A stretch of 64,000 nucleotides of DNA from Thinopyrum elongatum (lineage: Eukaryota; Streptophyta; Magnoliopsida; Poales; Poaceae), in NCBI GenBank assembly GCA_011799875.1, contig CM022298.1:724872181-724936180 (forward strand), written 5' to 3'. The position numbers and the translations under genes were made by a program. Below the pieces are notes generated by a model. The model was not told the DNA's origin. It did no database searches and saw only the letters and a program-made list of their open reading frames with translations. Below, piece by piece: positions 26,187 through 38,173 of the stretch (within the stretch, counting starts at the first letter, position 1; each line of letters opens with the position of its first letter).

Positions 26187-29100
26187 CGGACAAAAACTCA
26201 TCTGTTACAGGGATTTCATTTTTTAAACTTATTTGAACTCCAGACTTTTTGTGTGCTCAAAATGAACCATTCAAAGCCACATCATCAATTTTCAACCCTT
26301 CCTTCATCTGTTATTTTTCATGCATTACTGATTTTTTGAGCAAATGACCCTGAAATTGAAAAGCACTTCACATGAACTCTGAAAGGTTGAAAATTGGCAT
26401 GATATCATCATTTCACCCACATAGCATGTGCTAAAAGTTAGAGGGTTACGCAAAACTGGATGCACTTCGTGTACAAAATGGACAATCTCTTTCGAAGTAT
26501 CAGGGTTTCGGACAAAAACTCATCTGTTACAAAGGATTTCATTTTTTTAAACTATTTGAACTCCAGACTTTTTGTGTGCTCAAAATGAACCATTCAAAGC
26601 CACATCATCAATTTTCAACCCTTTCTGCTTCATCTGTTATTTTTCATGCATTACTGATTTTTTTGAACCCTGAAATGAAAAGCACTTCACATGAACTCTG
26701 AAGAGGTTGAAAATTGGCATGATTCATCATTTCACCCACATAGCATGTGCTAAAAAGTTGAGAGGGTTACGGCAAAAAAGGATGCACTTCGTGTACAAAA
26801 TGGACAATCTCTTTCGAAGTATCAGGGTTTCGGAAAAAAACTAATTTTTTAAACTTATTTGAACTCCAGACTTTTTGTGTGCTCAAAATGAACCATTCAA
26901 AGCCACATCATCAATTTTCAACCCTTTCTGACTTCATCTGTTATTTTTCATGCATTTACTATTTTTTTTGAGCTAAATGACCCTGAAATTGAAAAGCACT
27001 TCACATGATCTCTGAAGAGGTTGAAAATTGGCATGATATCATCATTTCACCCACATAGCATGTGCTAAAAAGTTGAGAGGGTTACGGCAAAAACTGGATG
27101 CACTTCGTGTACAAAATGGATAATCTCTTTCGAAGTATCAGGGTTTCGTACAAAAACTCATCTGTTACAAAGGGATTTCATGTTTTTAAACTTATTTGAG
27201 CACCAAACTTTTTGTGTGCTCAAAATGAACCATTCAAAGCCACATCATCAATTTTCAACCCTTTCTGACTTCATCTGTTAGTTTTCATGCATTTACTGAT
27301 TTTTTTGAGCCAAATGACCCTGAAATTGAAAAGCACTTCACATGAACCCTGAAGAGGTTGAAAATTGGCATGATATCATCATTTCACCCACATAGCATGT
27401 GCTAAAAAGTTGAGAGGGTTACGGCAAAAACTGGATGCACTTCATGTACAAAATGGACAATCTCTTTCGAAGTATCAGGGTTTCGGACAAAAACTCATCC
27501 GTTACAAAGGGATTTCATTTTTTAAAACTTTTTTGAACTCCAGACTTTTTGTGTGCTCAAAATGAACCATTCAAAGCCACATCATCAATTTTCAACCCTT
27601 TCTGACTTCATCTGTTATTTTTCATGCACTTACTGATTTTTTTGAGCTAAATGACCCTGAAATTGAAAAGAACTTCACATGAACTCTGAAGAGGTTGAAA
27701 ATTGGCATGATATCAACATTTCACCCACATAGCATGTGCTAAAAAGTTGAGAGGGTTACGGCAAAAACTGGATGCACTTCGTGTACAAAATGGACAATCT
27801 CTTTCGAAGTATCAGGGTTTCGGACAAAAACTCATCTGTTACAAAGGGATTTCATTTTTTAAACCTATTTGAACTCCAGACTTTTTGTGTGCTCAAAATG
27901 AACCATTCAAAGCCACATCATCAATTTTCAACCCTTTTTGACTTCATCTGTTATTTTTCATGCATTTACTATTTTTTTTGAGCTAAATGACCCTGAAATT
28001 GAAAAGCACTTCACATGATCTCTGAAGAGGTTGAAAATTGGCATGATATCATCATTTCACCCACATAGCATGTGCTAAAAAGTTGAGAGGGTTACGGCAA
28101 AAACTGGATGCACTTCGTGTACAAAATGGACAATCTCTTTCGAAGTATCAGGGTTTCGGACAAAAACTCATCTGTTACAAAGGGATTTCATTTTTTTAAA
28201 CTTATTTGAACTCCAGACTTTTTGTGTGCTCAAAATGAACCATTCAAAGCCACATCATAAATTTTCAACCCTTTCTGGCTTCATCTGTTATTTTTCATGC
28301 ACTTACTGATTTTTTTGAGCTAAATGACCCTGAAATTGAAAAGCACTTCACATGAACTCTGAAGAGGTTGAAAATTGGCATGATATCATCATTTCACCCA
28401 CATAGCATGTGCTAAAAAGTTGAGAGGGTTACGGCAAAAACTGGATGCACTTCGTGTACAAAATGGACAATCTCTTTCGAAGTATCAGGGTTTCGGACAA
28501 AAACTCATCTGTTACAAAGGGATTTCATTTTTTTAAACTTATTTGAACTCCAGACTTTTTGTGTGTTCAAAATGAACCATTCAAAGCCACATCATCAATT
28601 TTCAACCCTTTCTGACTTCATCTGTTATTTTTCATGCATTTACTGTTTTTTTTGAGCTAAATGACCCTGAAATTGAAAAGCACTTCACATGAACTCTGAA
28701 GAGGTTGAAAATTGGCATGATATCATCATTTCACCCACATAGCATGTGCTAAAAAGTTGAGAGGGTTACGGCAAAAACTGGATGCACTTCGTGTACAAAA
28801 TGGACAATCTCTTTCGAAGTATCAGGGTTTCGGACAAAAACTCATCTGTTACAAAGGGATTTCATTTTTTTAAACTTATTTGAACTCCAGACTTTTTCTG
28901 TGTTCAAAATGAACCATTCGAAGCCACATCATCAATTTTCAACCCTTTCTGACTTCATCTGTTATTTTTCATGCATTTACTATTTTTTTTGAGCTAAATG
29001 ACCCTGAAATTGAAAAGCACTTCACATGATCTCTGAAGAGGTTGAAAATTGGCATGATATCATCATTTCACCCACATAGCATGTGCTAAAAAGTTGAGAG

Positions 29101-32100
29101 GGTTACGGCAAAAACTGGATGCACTTCATGTACAAAATGGATAATCTCTTTCGAAGTATCAGGGTTTCGGACAAAAACTCATCTGTTACAAAGGGATTTC
29201 ATGTTTTTAAACTTATTTGAACACCAAACTTTTTGTGTGCTCAAAATGAACCATTCAAAGCCACATCATCAATTTTCAACCCTTTCTGACTTCATCTGTT
29301 AGTTTTCATGCATTTACTGATTTTTTTGAGCCAAATGACCCTGAAATTGAAAAGCACTTCACATGAACCCTGAAGAGGTTAAAAAAATTGGAAGATTGAT
29401 CAATTTCACCCCATCCTAGCATGTGCAAAAAGTTAGAGGGTTACGGCAAAAACTGGATGCACTTCGTGTACAAAATGGACACTCTCTTTCGACGTATCAG
29501 GGTTTCGGACAAAACTCATCTGTTACAAAGGGATTCATTTTTTAACTTATTGAACTCCAGACTTTTTGTGTGTTCAAAATGAACCATCAAAGCCACATCA
29601 TCAATTTTCAACCCTTTCTGACTTCATCTGTTATTTTTCATGCATTTACTGATTTTTTAGCTAAATGACCCTGAAATTGAAAAGCACTTCACATGAACTC
29701 TGAAGAGGTTGAAAATTGGCATGATATCATCATTTCACACCCACATAGCATGTGCTAAAAAGTTGAGAGGGTTACGCAAAAACTGGATGCACTTCGTGTA
29801 CAAAATGGACAATCTCTTTCGAAGTATCAGGGTTTCGGACAAAAACTCATCTCTTACAAGGGATTCATTTTTTTAACTTATTTGAACTCCAGACTTTGTG
29901 GTTCAAAATGAACCATTCAAAGCCAAATCATCAATTTTCAACCTTTTCGGACTTCATCTGTTATTTTTCATGCATTTACTGATTTTTTTGAGTAAATGAC
30001 CCTGAAATTGAAAAGCACTTCACATGAACTCTGAAGAGGTTGAAAATTGGCAAGATATATCATTTCACCCACATAGCATGTGCTAAAAAGTTGAGAGGGT
30101 TACGGCAAAAACTGGATCACTTCGTGTACAAAATGGACAATCTCTTTCGAAGTATCAGGGTTTCGGACAAAAACTCATCTGTTACAAAGGGATTCATTTT
30201 TTTTAACTTATTTGAACTCCAGACTTTTTGTGTGTTCAAATGAACCATTCAAAGCCACATCATCATTTTCAACCCTTTCTGACTTCATCTGTTATTTTCA
30301 TGCATTTACTGATTTTTTTAGCTAAATGACCCTGAAATTGAAAAGCACTTCAAATGAACTCTGAAGAGGTTGAAAATTGCATGATATCATCATTTCACCC
30401 ACATAGCATGTGCTAAAAAGTTGAGAGGGTTCGGCAAAAACTGGATGCACTTCGTGTACAAAATGGACAATCTCTTTCGAAGTATCAGGTTTCGGACAAA
30501 ACTCATCTGTTACAAAGGGATTTCATTTTTTAAACTTATTTGAACTCCAGACTTTTTGTGTTTCAAAATGAACCATTCAAAGCCACATCATCAATTTTCA
30601 ACCCTTTCTGACTTCATCTGTTATTTTTCATGCATTTACTATTTTTTTGAGCTAAATACCCTGAATTGAAAAGCACTTCACATGAACTCTGAAGAGGTTG
30701 AAAATTGGCATGATCATCATTTCACCCACATAGCATGTGCTAAAAAGTTGAGAGGGTTACGGCAAAAACTTGATCACTTCGTGTACAAAATGGACAATCT
30801 CTTTCGAAGTATCAGGGTTTCGGACAAAACTCATCTGTTACAAAGGGATTTCATTTTTTTAAACTTATTTGAACTCCAGACTTTTTGTGTGCAAAATGAA
30901 CCATTCAAAGCCACATCAATCAATTTTCAACCCTTTCTGACTTCATCTGTTATTTTTCATGCATTTACTGATTTTTTGAGCTAAATGACCCTGAAATTGA
31001 AAAGCACTTCACATGAACTCTGAAGAGGTTGAAAATTGGCATGATATCATCATTTCACCCACATAGCATGTGCTAAAAGTTGAGAGGGTTACGGAAAAAC
31101 TGGATGCACTTCGTGTACAAAATGGACAATCTCTTTCGAGTATCAGGGTTTCGGACAAAAACTCTCTGTTACAAAGGGATTTCATTTTTTAAACTTATTT
31201 GAACTCCAGACTTTTTGTGTGTTCAAAATGAACCATTCAAAGCCACATCATCAATTCAATTTCAACCCTTTCTGACTTATCTGTTATTTTTCATGCATTT
31301 ACTGATTTTTTTGAGCTAATAGACCCTGAAATTGAAAACACTTCACATGAACTCTGAAGAGGTTGAAAATTGGCATGATATCACATTTCACCCACATAGC
31401 ATGTGCTAAAAAGTTGAGAGGGTTACGGCAAAAACTGGATGCACTTCTTGTACAAAATGGACAATCTCTTTCGAAGTATCAGGGTTTCGGACAAAAACTC
31501 ATCTGTTCCAAGGGATTTCATTTTTTAAACTTATTTGAACTCAGACTTTTTGTGTTTCAAAATGAACCATTCAAAGCCACATCATCAATTTTCAACCCTT
31601 TCTGACTCATCTGTTATTTTTCATGCATTTACTAATTTTTTTTGAGCTAAATACCCTGAATTGAAAAGCACTTCCACATGAACTCTGAAGAGGTTGAAAT
31701 TGGCATGATTATCATTTCACCCACATAGCATGTGCTAAAAAGTTGAGAGGGTTACGGCAAAAACTGGATCACTTCGTGTACAAAATGGACAATCTCTTTC
31801 GAAGTATCAGGGTTTCGGAAAAAACTCATGTGTACAAAGGGATTTCATTTTTTTAAACTTATTTGAACTCCAGACTTTTTTGTGTCACAAATGAACCATT
31901 CAAAGCCACATCTCATTTTCAACCCTTTCTGACTTCATCTGTTTTTTCATCATTTTACTGATTTTTTTTGCTAAATGACCCTGAAATTGAAAAGCACTTC
32001 ACTGAACTCTGAAGAGGTTGAAAATTGGCATGATATCATATTTCCCACATAGCATGTGCTAAAAAGTTGAGAGGGTTACGGCAAAAAACTGTATGCATTT

Positions 32101-34239
32101 CGTTACAAAATGGACAATCTCTTTCGAAGTATCAGGGTTTCGGACAAAAACTCATCGTTACAAAGGATTTCATTTTTTTAAACTATTTGAACTCCAGACT
32201 TTTTGTGTGTTCAAAATGAACCATTCAAAGCCACATCATCAATTTTCAACCCTTTCTGACTTCACCTATTATTTTTCATGCATTTACTTGATTTTTTTGA
32301 GCTAATGACCCTGAAATTGAAAAGCACTTCACGAACTCTAAGAGGTTGAAAATTGGCATGATATCATCATTTCACCCACATAGCATGTGCTAAAAGTTGA
32401 GAGGGTACGGCAAAAACTGGAGCACTTCTGTCAAAAGGATAATCTCTTTCGAAGTATCAGGGTTTCGGACAAAAACTCATCTGTTACGAAGGATTTCATT
32501 TTTTTAACTTATTTGAACTCCGACTTTTGTGTGTAAAAATAACCATTCAAAGCCACACATCAATTTTCAACCCTTTCTGACTTCATCTGTTATTTTTCAT
32601 GCATTTACTGATTTTTTTGAGCTAAATGACCCTGAAATTGAAAAGCACTTCACATGAACCTGAAGAGGTTGAAAATTGGCATGATATCATCATTTCACCC
32701 ACATAGCATGTGCTAAAAAGTTGAAGGGTTACGGCAAAAATTGGATGCACTTGGTGTACAAAATGGACAATCTCTTTCGAAGTATCAGGGTTTCGACAAA
32801 AACTCATCTGTTCAAAGGGATTTCATTTTTTAAACTTATTTGAACTCCAGACTTTTTGTGTATTCAAATGAACCATTCAAAGCCACATCATCAATTTTCA
32901 ACCCTTTCTGACTTCATCTGTTATTTTTCATGCATTTACTAATTTTTTTGAGCTAAATTACCCTGATATGAAAAGCACTTCACATGAACTCTGAAGAGGT
33001 TGAAAATTGGCATGATATCATCATTTCACCCACATAGCAGGTGCTAAAAAGTTGAGAGGGTTACGGCAAAAATGGATCACTTCGTGTACAAAATGGACAA
33101 TCTCTTTCGAAGTATCAGGGTTTCGGATAAAAACACTCGTCTGTTACAAGGATTTCATTTTTTTAAACTTATTTGAACTCCAGACTTTTTGTGTGCACAA
33201 AATGAACCATTCAAAGCCACATCATCAATTTTCAACCCTTTCTGACTTCATCTGTTATTTTTCATGCATTTACTGATTTTTTGAGCTAAATGACCCTGAA
33301 ATTGAAAGCACTTCACATGAACTCTGAAGAGGTTGAAAATGGCATGATATCATCATTTCACCCCACATAGCATGTGCTAAAAAGTTGAAGGGTTACGGCA
33401 AAAACTGGATGCACTTGGTGTACAAATGGACAATCTCTTTCGAAGTCAAGGTTTCGGACAAAAACTCATTTGTTACAAGGGATTTCATTTTTTAAACTTA
33501 TTTGAACTCAGATTTTTGTGTGCACAAATGAACCATTCAAAGCCACATCATCATTTTCAACCCTTTCTTGACTTCATCTGTTATTTTCATGCATTTACTG
33601 ATTTTTTGAGCTAAATGACCCTGAATTGAAAAGCATTCAGATGAACTCTGAAGAGGTGAAAATTGGCATGGTATCATCTTCATTCACCCACATAGCATGT
33701 GCTAAAAAGTTGAGAGGGTTACGGCAAAACCTGGATGCACTTCGTGTACAAAATGGACAATCTCTTTCGAAGTATCAGGGTTTCGGACGAAAACTCTCTG
33801 TTACAAAGGGATTTCATTTTTTTAAACTTATTTGAACTCCAGACTTTTTGTGGCGTTCAAAATGAACCATTCAAAGCCACATCATCAATTTTCAACCCTT
33901 TCTGACTTATTTGTTATTTTTCATGCATTTACTTGTTTTTTTGAGCAAAATGACCCTGATTGAAGCACTTCACTGAACTCTGAAGAGGTTGAAAATTGGC
34001 ATGATATCATCATTTCACCCACATAGCGTGCTAAAAGTTGAGAGGGTTACGGCAAAAACTGGATGCACTTCGTGTACAAAATGGACAATCTCTTTCGAAG
34101 TATCAGGGTTTCGAACAAAAACTCATCTGTTACAAAGGCATTTCATTTTTGAACTTATTTTAACTCCAGACTTTTTTGTGTCTCAAAATGAACCATTCAA
34201 AGCAACATCATCAATTTCAACCCTTTCTGACTCCATCTG

Positions 34240-37200
34240 TCTTCACTTTTTCTTCGCTTGTGTCCTTTGCTTATTGCGCCGTAACCTTGGATATTCTTCA
34301 TCGCTTAACAGGGTGCTTGGGTCAGCCTTGACTTTGAAGGGAGGAATTTCCTGAAACTTTTCATAATCATCAGACATGTCTGTCTTACCCTCCACTCCCA
34401 TGATGTCTCTTTTCCCTGAAAGAACTATGTGGCGCTTTGGCTCATCGTATGATGTATTCGCTTTCTTATCTTTTCTTTTTCTCGGTTTGGTAGACATGTC
34501 CTTCCACTAGAAAACGTGCGCCACATCATTGGCTAGGACGAATGGTTCGTCTGTGTACCCAAGATTGTTCAGATCCACTGTTGTCATTCCTTACGTATGT
34601 GGCTCTACTACTGTACCCCGCCTCCTGACAGATTAACCCATTTGCACTTAAACAAAGGGACCTTAAAATCTGTCCGTATCAAGTTCCCATATGTCCACTA
34701 TGTAACCATAATGTGTCCTTTCCCCTCTTGGTTGCTGCATCAAAGCGGACATCACTGTTTTGGTTAGTGCTCTTTTGATCTTGGCGATCGTGTAAAATGT
34801 ATTCCCATTTATCTCGTATCCTTGTAAGTCAATACAGTAGAAGATGGTCCCCTGGACAACGAGTAGAGCTCATCAGAAACAGTGTTGTCACCTCTGAGAT
34901 GTGTTTCCCAACCAACTGCCGAAAGTCTGATGTGTTCACATGTAATCCAGTCGTCACACTGTCCGGTGTTTGGAGCGCAGAATGTTTTTGTGTTCATCGA
35001 CTACGGGGTCACAAGGTAGAGTTCTATAGAACTGTGTAGTGTGCTTGAGACAAGAATGCCCGTCCCTACAATTATTGAGTCTCCTCCTAGCGTGCCTTTT
35101 CCAGTCAGTCTCACCTCATACCGCGATTGAGGAGACCCAATCTTCTTAAGGTCAGGAATGAAGTCAACACAAAACCCATGACATCCTCTGTTTGATGGCC
35201 CATGGAGATGCTTCCTTCTGGCCTAGCGGCGTTACGGACATATTTCTTTAGGACTGCCATGAACCTCTCAAAGGGGAACATATTGTGTAGAAATACGGGG
35301 CCCAGAACGACAATCTCGTCGACTAGATGAACTAGGACGTGCGTCATGATATTGAAGAAGGATGGTGGGAACACCAGCTCGAAACTGACAAACATTGCGC
35401 CACATCACTCCTTAGCCTTGGTATGATTTCTGGATCGATCACCTTCTGAGAGATTGCATTGAGGAATGCACATAGCTTCACAATGGCTAATCGCAACGTT
35501 TTCCGGTAGAAGCCCCCTCAATGCAACCAGAAGCAGTTGCGTCATAATCACGTGGCAGTCATGAGACTTTAGGTTATGAAACTTTTCTCTCTGCCATATT
35601 TATTATTCCCTTTATATTCGACAGAAGCCAGACGGAACCTTCATACTGAGCAGGCATTCAAAGAAGATTTCCTTCTCTTCTTTGGTAAGAGCGTAGCTGG
35701 CAGGACCATCATACTGCTTTGGAGGCATGCCGCTTTTTCCTGCCAACGTTGCAGGTCCTCCCGTGCTTCCGGTGTATCTTTGTCTTTCCATACACGCCAA
35801 GAAGCCTAGCAGGTTCACGCAAAGGTTCTTGTCAGTGCATCACGTCGATTGAAGAGCGGACCTCTAGGTCTTTCCAGTAGGGTAGGTCCCAAAATAGATT
35901 TCTTCTTCCACATGGGAGCGCGTCCCTCAGCGTCATTCGAAACAGATAGTCCCCGTACCCTTTCCAAAGATTACGTGTAAATCATTGACCATAGCAAGTA
36001 CGTGATCACCGGTACGCATGGCGGGCTTCTTCCGGTGATCTGCCTCGCCTTTGAAATGCTTGCCTTTCTTTCGACATTGATGGTTGGGTCGGAAGAAATC
36101 GACAATGCCCCAGGTACACATTCTTCCTGCATTTGTCCAGGTATATACTTCGGTGTCAGCTAAACAGTGTGTGCATGGTCGTATCCCTTGTTCTCTGTAC
36201 TGAAAGGTTACTGAGAGCAGGCAATCATTGATGGTTAGAAACTGCAACGCATGCAGGTCAAATTCCTCCTGTCTGTGCTCATCCCACACACGTACACTGT
36301 TCCATTCCACAGCTGTAAAAGTTCTTCAACTAATGGCCTTAGGTACACATCAATGTCGTTGCCGGGTTGCTCAGGGCCTGGATGAGTACTGGCATCATAA
36401 TGAACTTCTCTGTCATGCACAGCCAAGGAGGAAGGTTATGATATAGAGTCACGGGCCAGGTGCTGTGATTGCTGCTCTGCTCCCCGAAAGGATTAATGCC
36501 ATCCGCGCTTAAACCAAACCATACGTTCCTTGCGTCACTTGCAAACTCCTCCCGGTACTTTCTCTCGATTTTTCTCCACTGCGACCCGTCAGCGGGTGCT
36601 CTCAACTTCCCGTCTTCTTACGGTCCTCTCTGTGCCATCGCATCAACTTGGCATGCTCTTTGTTTTCTGAACAGACTTTTCATCAACGTGGTATTGATAG
36701 AGCATACCACATCACCTTCGCAGGAACCCTCTTCCTGGGGGCTCGTCGTCAACTCACCAGGTGCATCTCGTCTGATCTTATACCGCATGCACCACATACC
36801 GGGCATGCGTTCAATCCTCTTACGCACCGCGGTACAGGATCAGTCATTAGGGCATGCATGTATCTTCTGCCCCTCCGATCCTAGAGGGCATACGACCTTC
36901 TTTGCTGCGTCTACTGTCGGGCAATTCGTTATCCTTGGAAGCTTCTTCTTCAATATTCAGTAGCTTCTCAAATCCTTTGTCAGGCACAGCATTCTCTCCT
37001 TCCACTGCAGCATTCCAGTATGGTACCGACGGCTTTGTGTTGCCATCTTCGCAATTGGGGTACAACCTTTTTTGGTGATCCTCTAACATGTGATCGAATT
37101 TCATCTTCTCTCTCCTTTCACTTTCGCACTGTCTCCTTGCATCAACAATGACCCGGCGGAGATCATCATCGGCCCATCGTCTGGTTCCTCTTGATCTTCA

Positions 37201-37520
37201 GCTTCCCCCGTTGTAGCACACCGTATTCAGGGGGCACATAGTTCTCATCGTCCTCTTCTTCTTTCGCTGTCTTCCATCATAACCCCTATTTCTCTGTGCC
37301 TGGTCCAAACATATGTGTGTGCATGAAACCCTTCTCAAGCAGGTGGGTGTGAGGGATTTCTGGTCAGAGTAAGACTTCGTATTCCCACATATAGGGCATG
37401 GACAACACATAAAACCATTTTGCTTGTTTGCCTCAGCCACATCGGAAAATTATGCACGCCCTTAATATACTCGGAGGTGCGTCTGTCACCGTACATCCAT
37501 TGCCGGTTCATCTGCGTCAT
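34240..37520 (-). pseudogene. CACTA (En/Spm) Tnp2-type transposase remnant, duplicate copy 1
   Basis: The same transposase region as 45,604-48,903 but broken by many more one-base indels. Recognisable minus-strand pieces in order from the N-terminus are: 37,335-37,520 and 37,198-37,440 (transposase-associated zinc region, CCPCPICGNTKSYS), 36,847-37,104 (MLEDHQKRLYPNCEDG), 36,339-36,605 (NVWFGLSADGINPFGE), 35,933-36,310 (Tnp2 core with CTHC), 35,612-35,818 and 35,111-35,395 (DUF4218-like, SFFNIMTHVLVHLVDE), and 34,243-34,497 (DUF4216-like C-terminus). The two in-frame stops of the other copy are present here too (36,820-36,822 and 35,024-35,026 on the plus strand). Most extra breaks look like uncorrected sequencing errors. 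The tandem array begins immediately beyond the C-terminus. Confidence 0.85.
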
Positions 37521-37869
37521 TATATATATTAAGTGTGTAAAAAACCAGCGACGAGAATTTTTTTTTCTTTTAGAAAGAAGATAAGAACAAGAGGCTCACC
37601 ACGGTTATGCCGGCGACGAGATCGGCGTGGGCGATCGACGGCGGTGAAGACGGGGACGGGACGTGACGGACCGCTAAACCTAGACAAATCTTGAGGAAAA
37701 TGGAGCTTGAAGGTCGAGCTTCGAGAGGAGAAAGCTTAACTAGTGTGGCTCGGGAATTTCATCAACACTCATGTGCATAGGAGGTGAGCTAGAGCACCAC
37801 AAAGCTCTCCCCTCACCGGCCAGAAAAAAACATAGTAGTTGTGGAGTGCTCTGCTCGTGCGCGATGGGG

Positions 37870-37877
37870 TATATATA
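37870..37877 (-). promoter_or_regulatory. candidate TATA box of CACTA transposase, copy 1
   Basis: TATATATA, about 300 bp inside the CACTA terminus and upstream of the transposase start. Identical in context to 49263-49270. Confidence 0.4.
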
Positions 37878-37887
37878 GCCACCTCAT

Positions 37888-38132
37888 TGGTCCCGTTCAT
37901 GCGTGGAACCGGGACTAAAGGCCCCCCTTCTGTCCGGTTCAAGCCACGAACCGGGACCAAGGATGTGGGCTAGGAGCGAGCCCATTGGTCCCGGTTCGTG
38001 CCAGGAACCAGGACAAATGGGTCCAGACGAAACTGGGGACCAATGCCCACGAGGCCCCGGCCGGCCCCCTGGGCGCATGAACCGGGACGTATGCCCCCCT
38101 GGGTCCCGTTCATGATTGAACCGGGACTAATG
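37888..38132. repeat. CACTA subterminal repeats, copy 1
   Basis: Repeated GGTCCCGGTTC...GAACCGGGAC hairpin-forming motifs, the usual subterminal signature of Triticeae CACTA elements. Same arrangement as 49281-49530 with a few base losses. Confidence 0.8.
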
Positions 38133-38155
38133 GGCTGGGCTGGCCCGAACCAAAG

Positions 38156-38173
38156 CCCTGGTTTCTACTAGTG
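38156..38173 (-). mobile_element. CACTA 5' terminus, copy 1
   Basis: The minus strand reads CACTAGTAGAAACCAGGG, the CACTA terminal inverted repeat. The element lies to the left. The next three bases (TTG, 38174-38176) are the candidate 3-bp target duplication. The matching 3' terminus is not in the window. Confidence 0.85.

Larger units (their letters stand above)
17822..34239. repeat. 337-bp tandem repeat array, part B (about 50 units)
   Basis: Continues part A after the Copia insertion. In clean stretches the unit is exactly 337 bp: AGTTGAGAGG falls at 28081, 28418 and 28755. Between 29,432 and 34,036, 14 units average only about 329 bp, a sign of many one-base losses. Each unit holds a perfect 12-bp inverted repeat (CAATTTTCAACC ... 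GGTTGAAAATTG, 95-bp spacer; for example 28596-28607 and 28703-28714) and the palindrome ATGATATCAT. The array ends at CTGACTCCATCTG about 34,239, only a few bases from the CACTA transposase stop codon. Phase breaks occur at about 19,731, 23,932 and 26,835. Confidence 0.95.

Noticed and set aside
1..34239. Repeated 60-120 residue frames in the array (such as ...NLFELQTFCVLKMNHSKPHHQF...)
   Set aside because: They come from the 337-bp repeat. The unit is not a multiple of 3, frames change in every unit, no start signal or conserved full protein is kept, and indels break them freely.
1..34239. CRISPR-like or centromeric satellite array
   Set aside because: Not CRISPR: units are directly contiguous with no unique spacers, and the window is plant DNA. 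Not assigned to a centromere: no centromeric retrotransposon motif is seen, and the link to CACTA transposase explains the array better.
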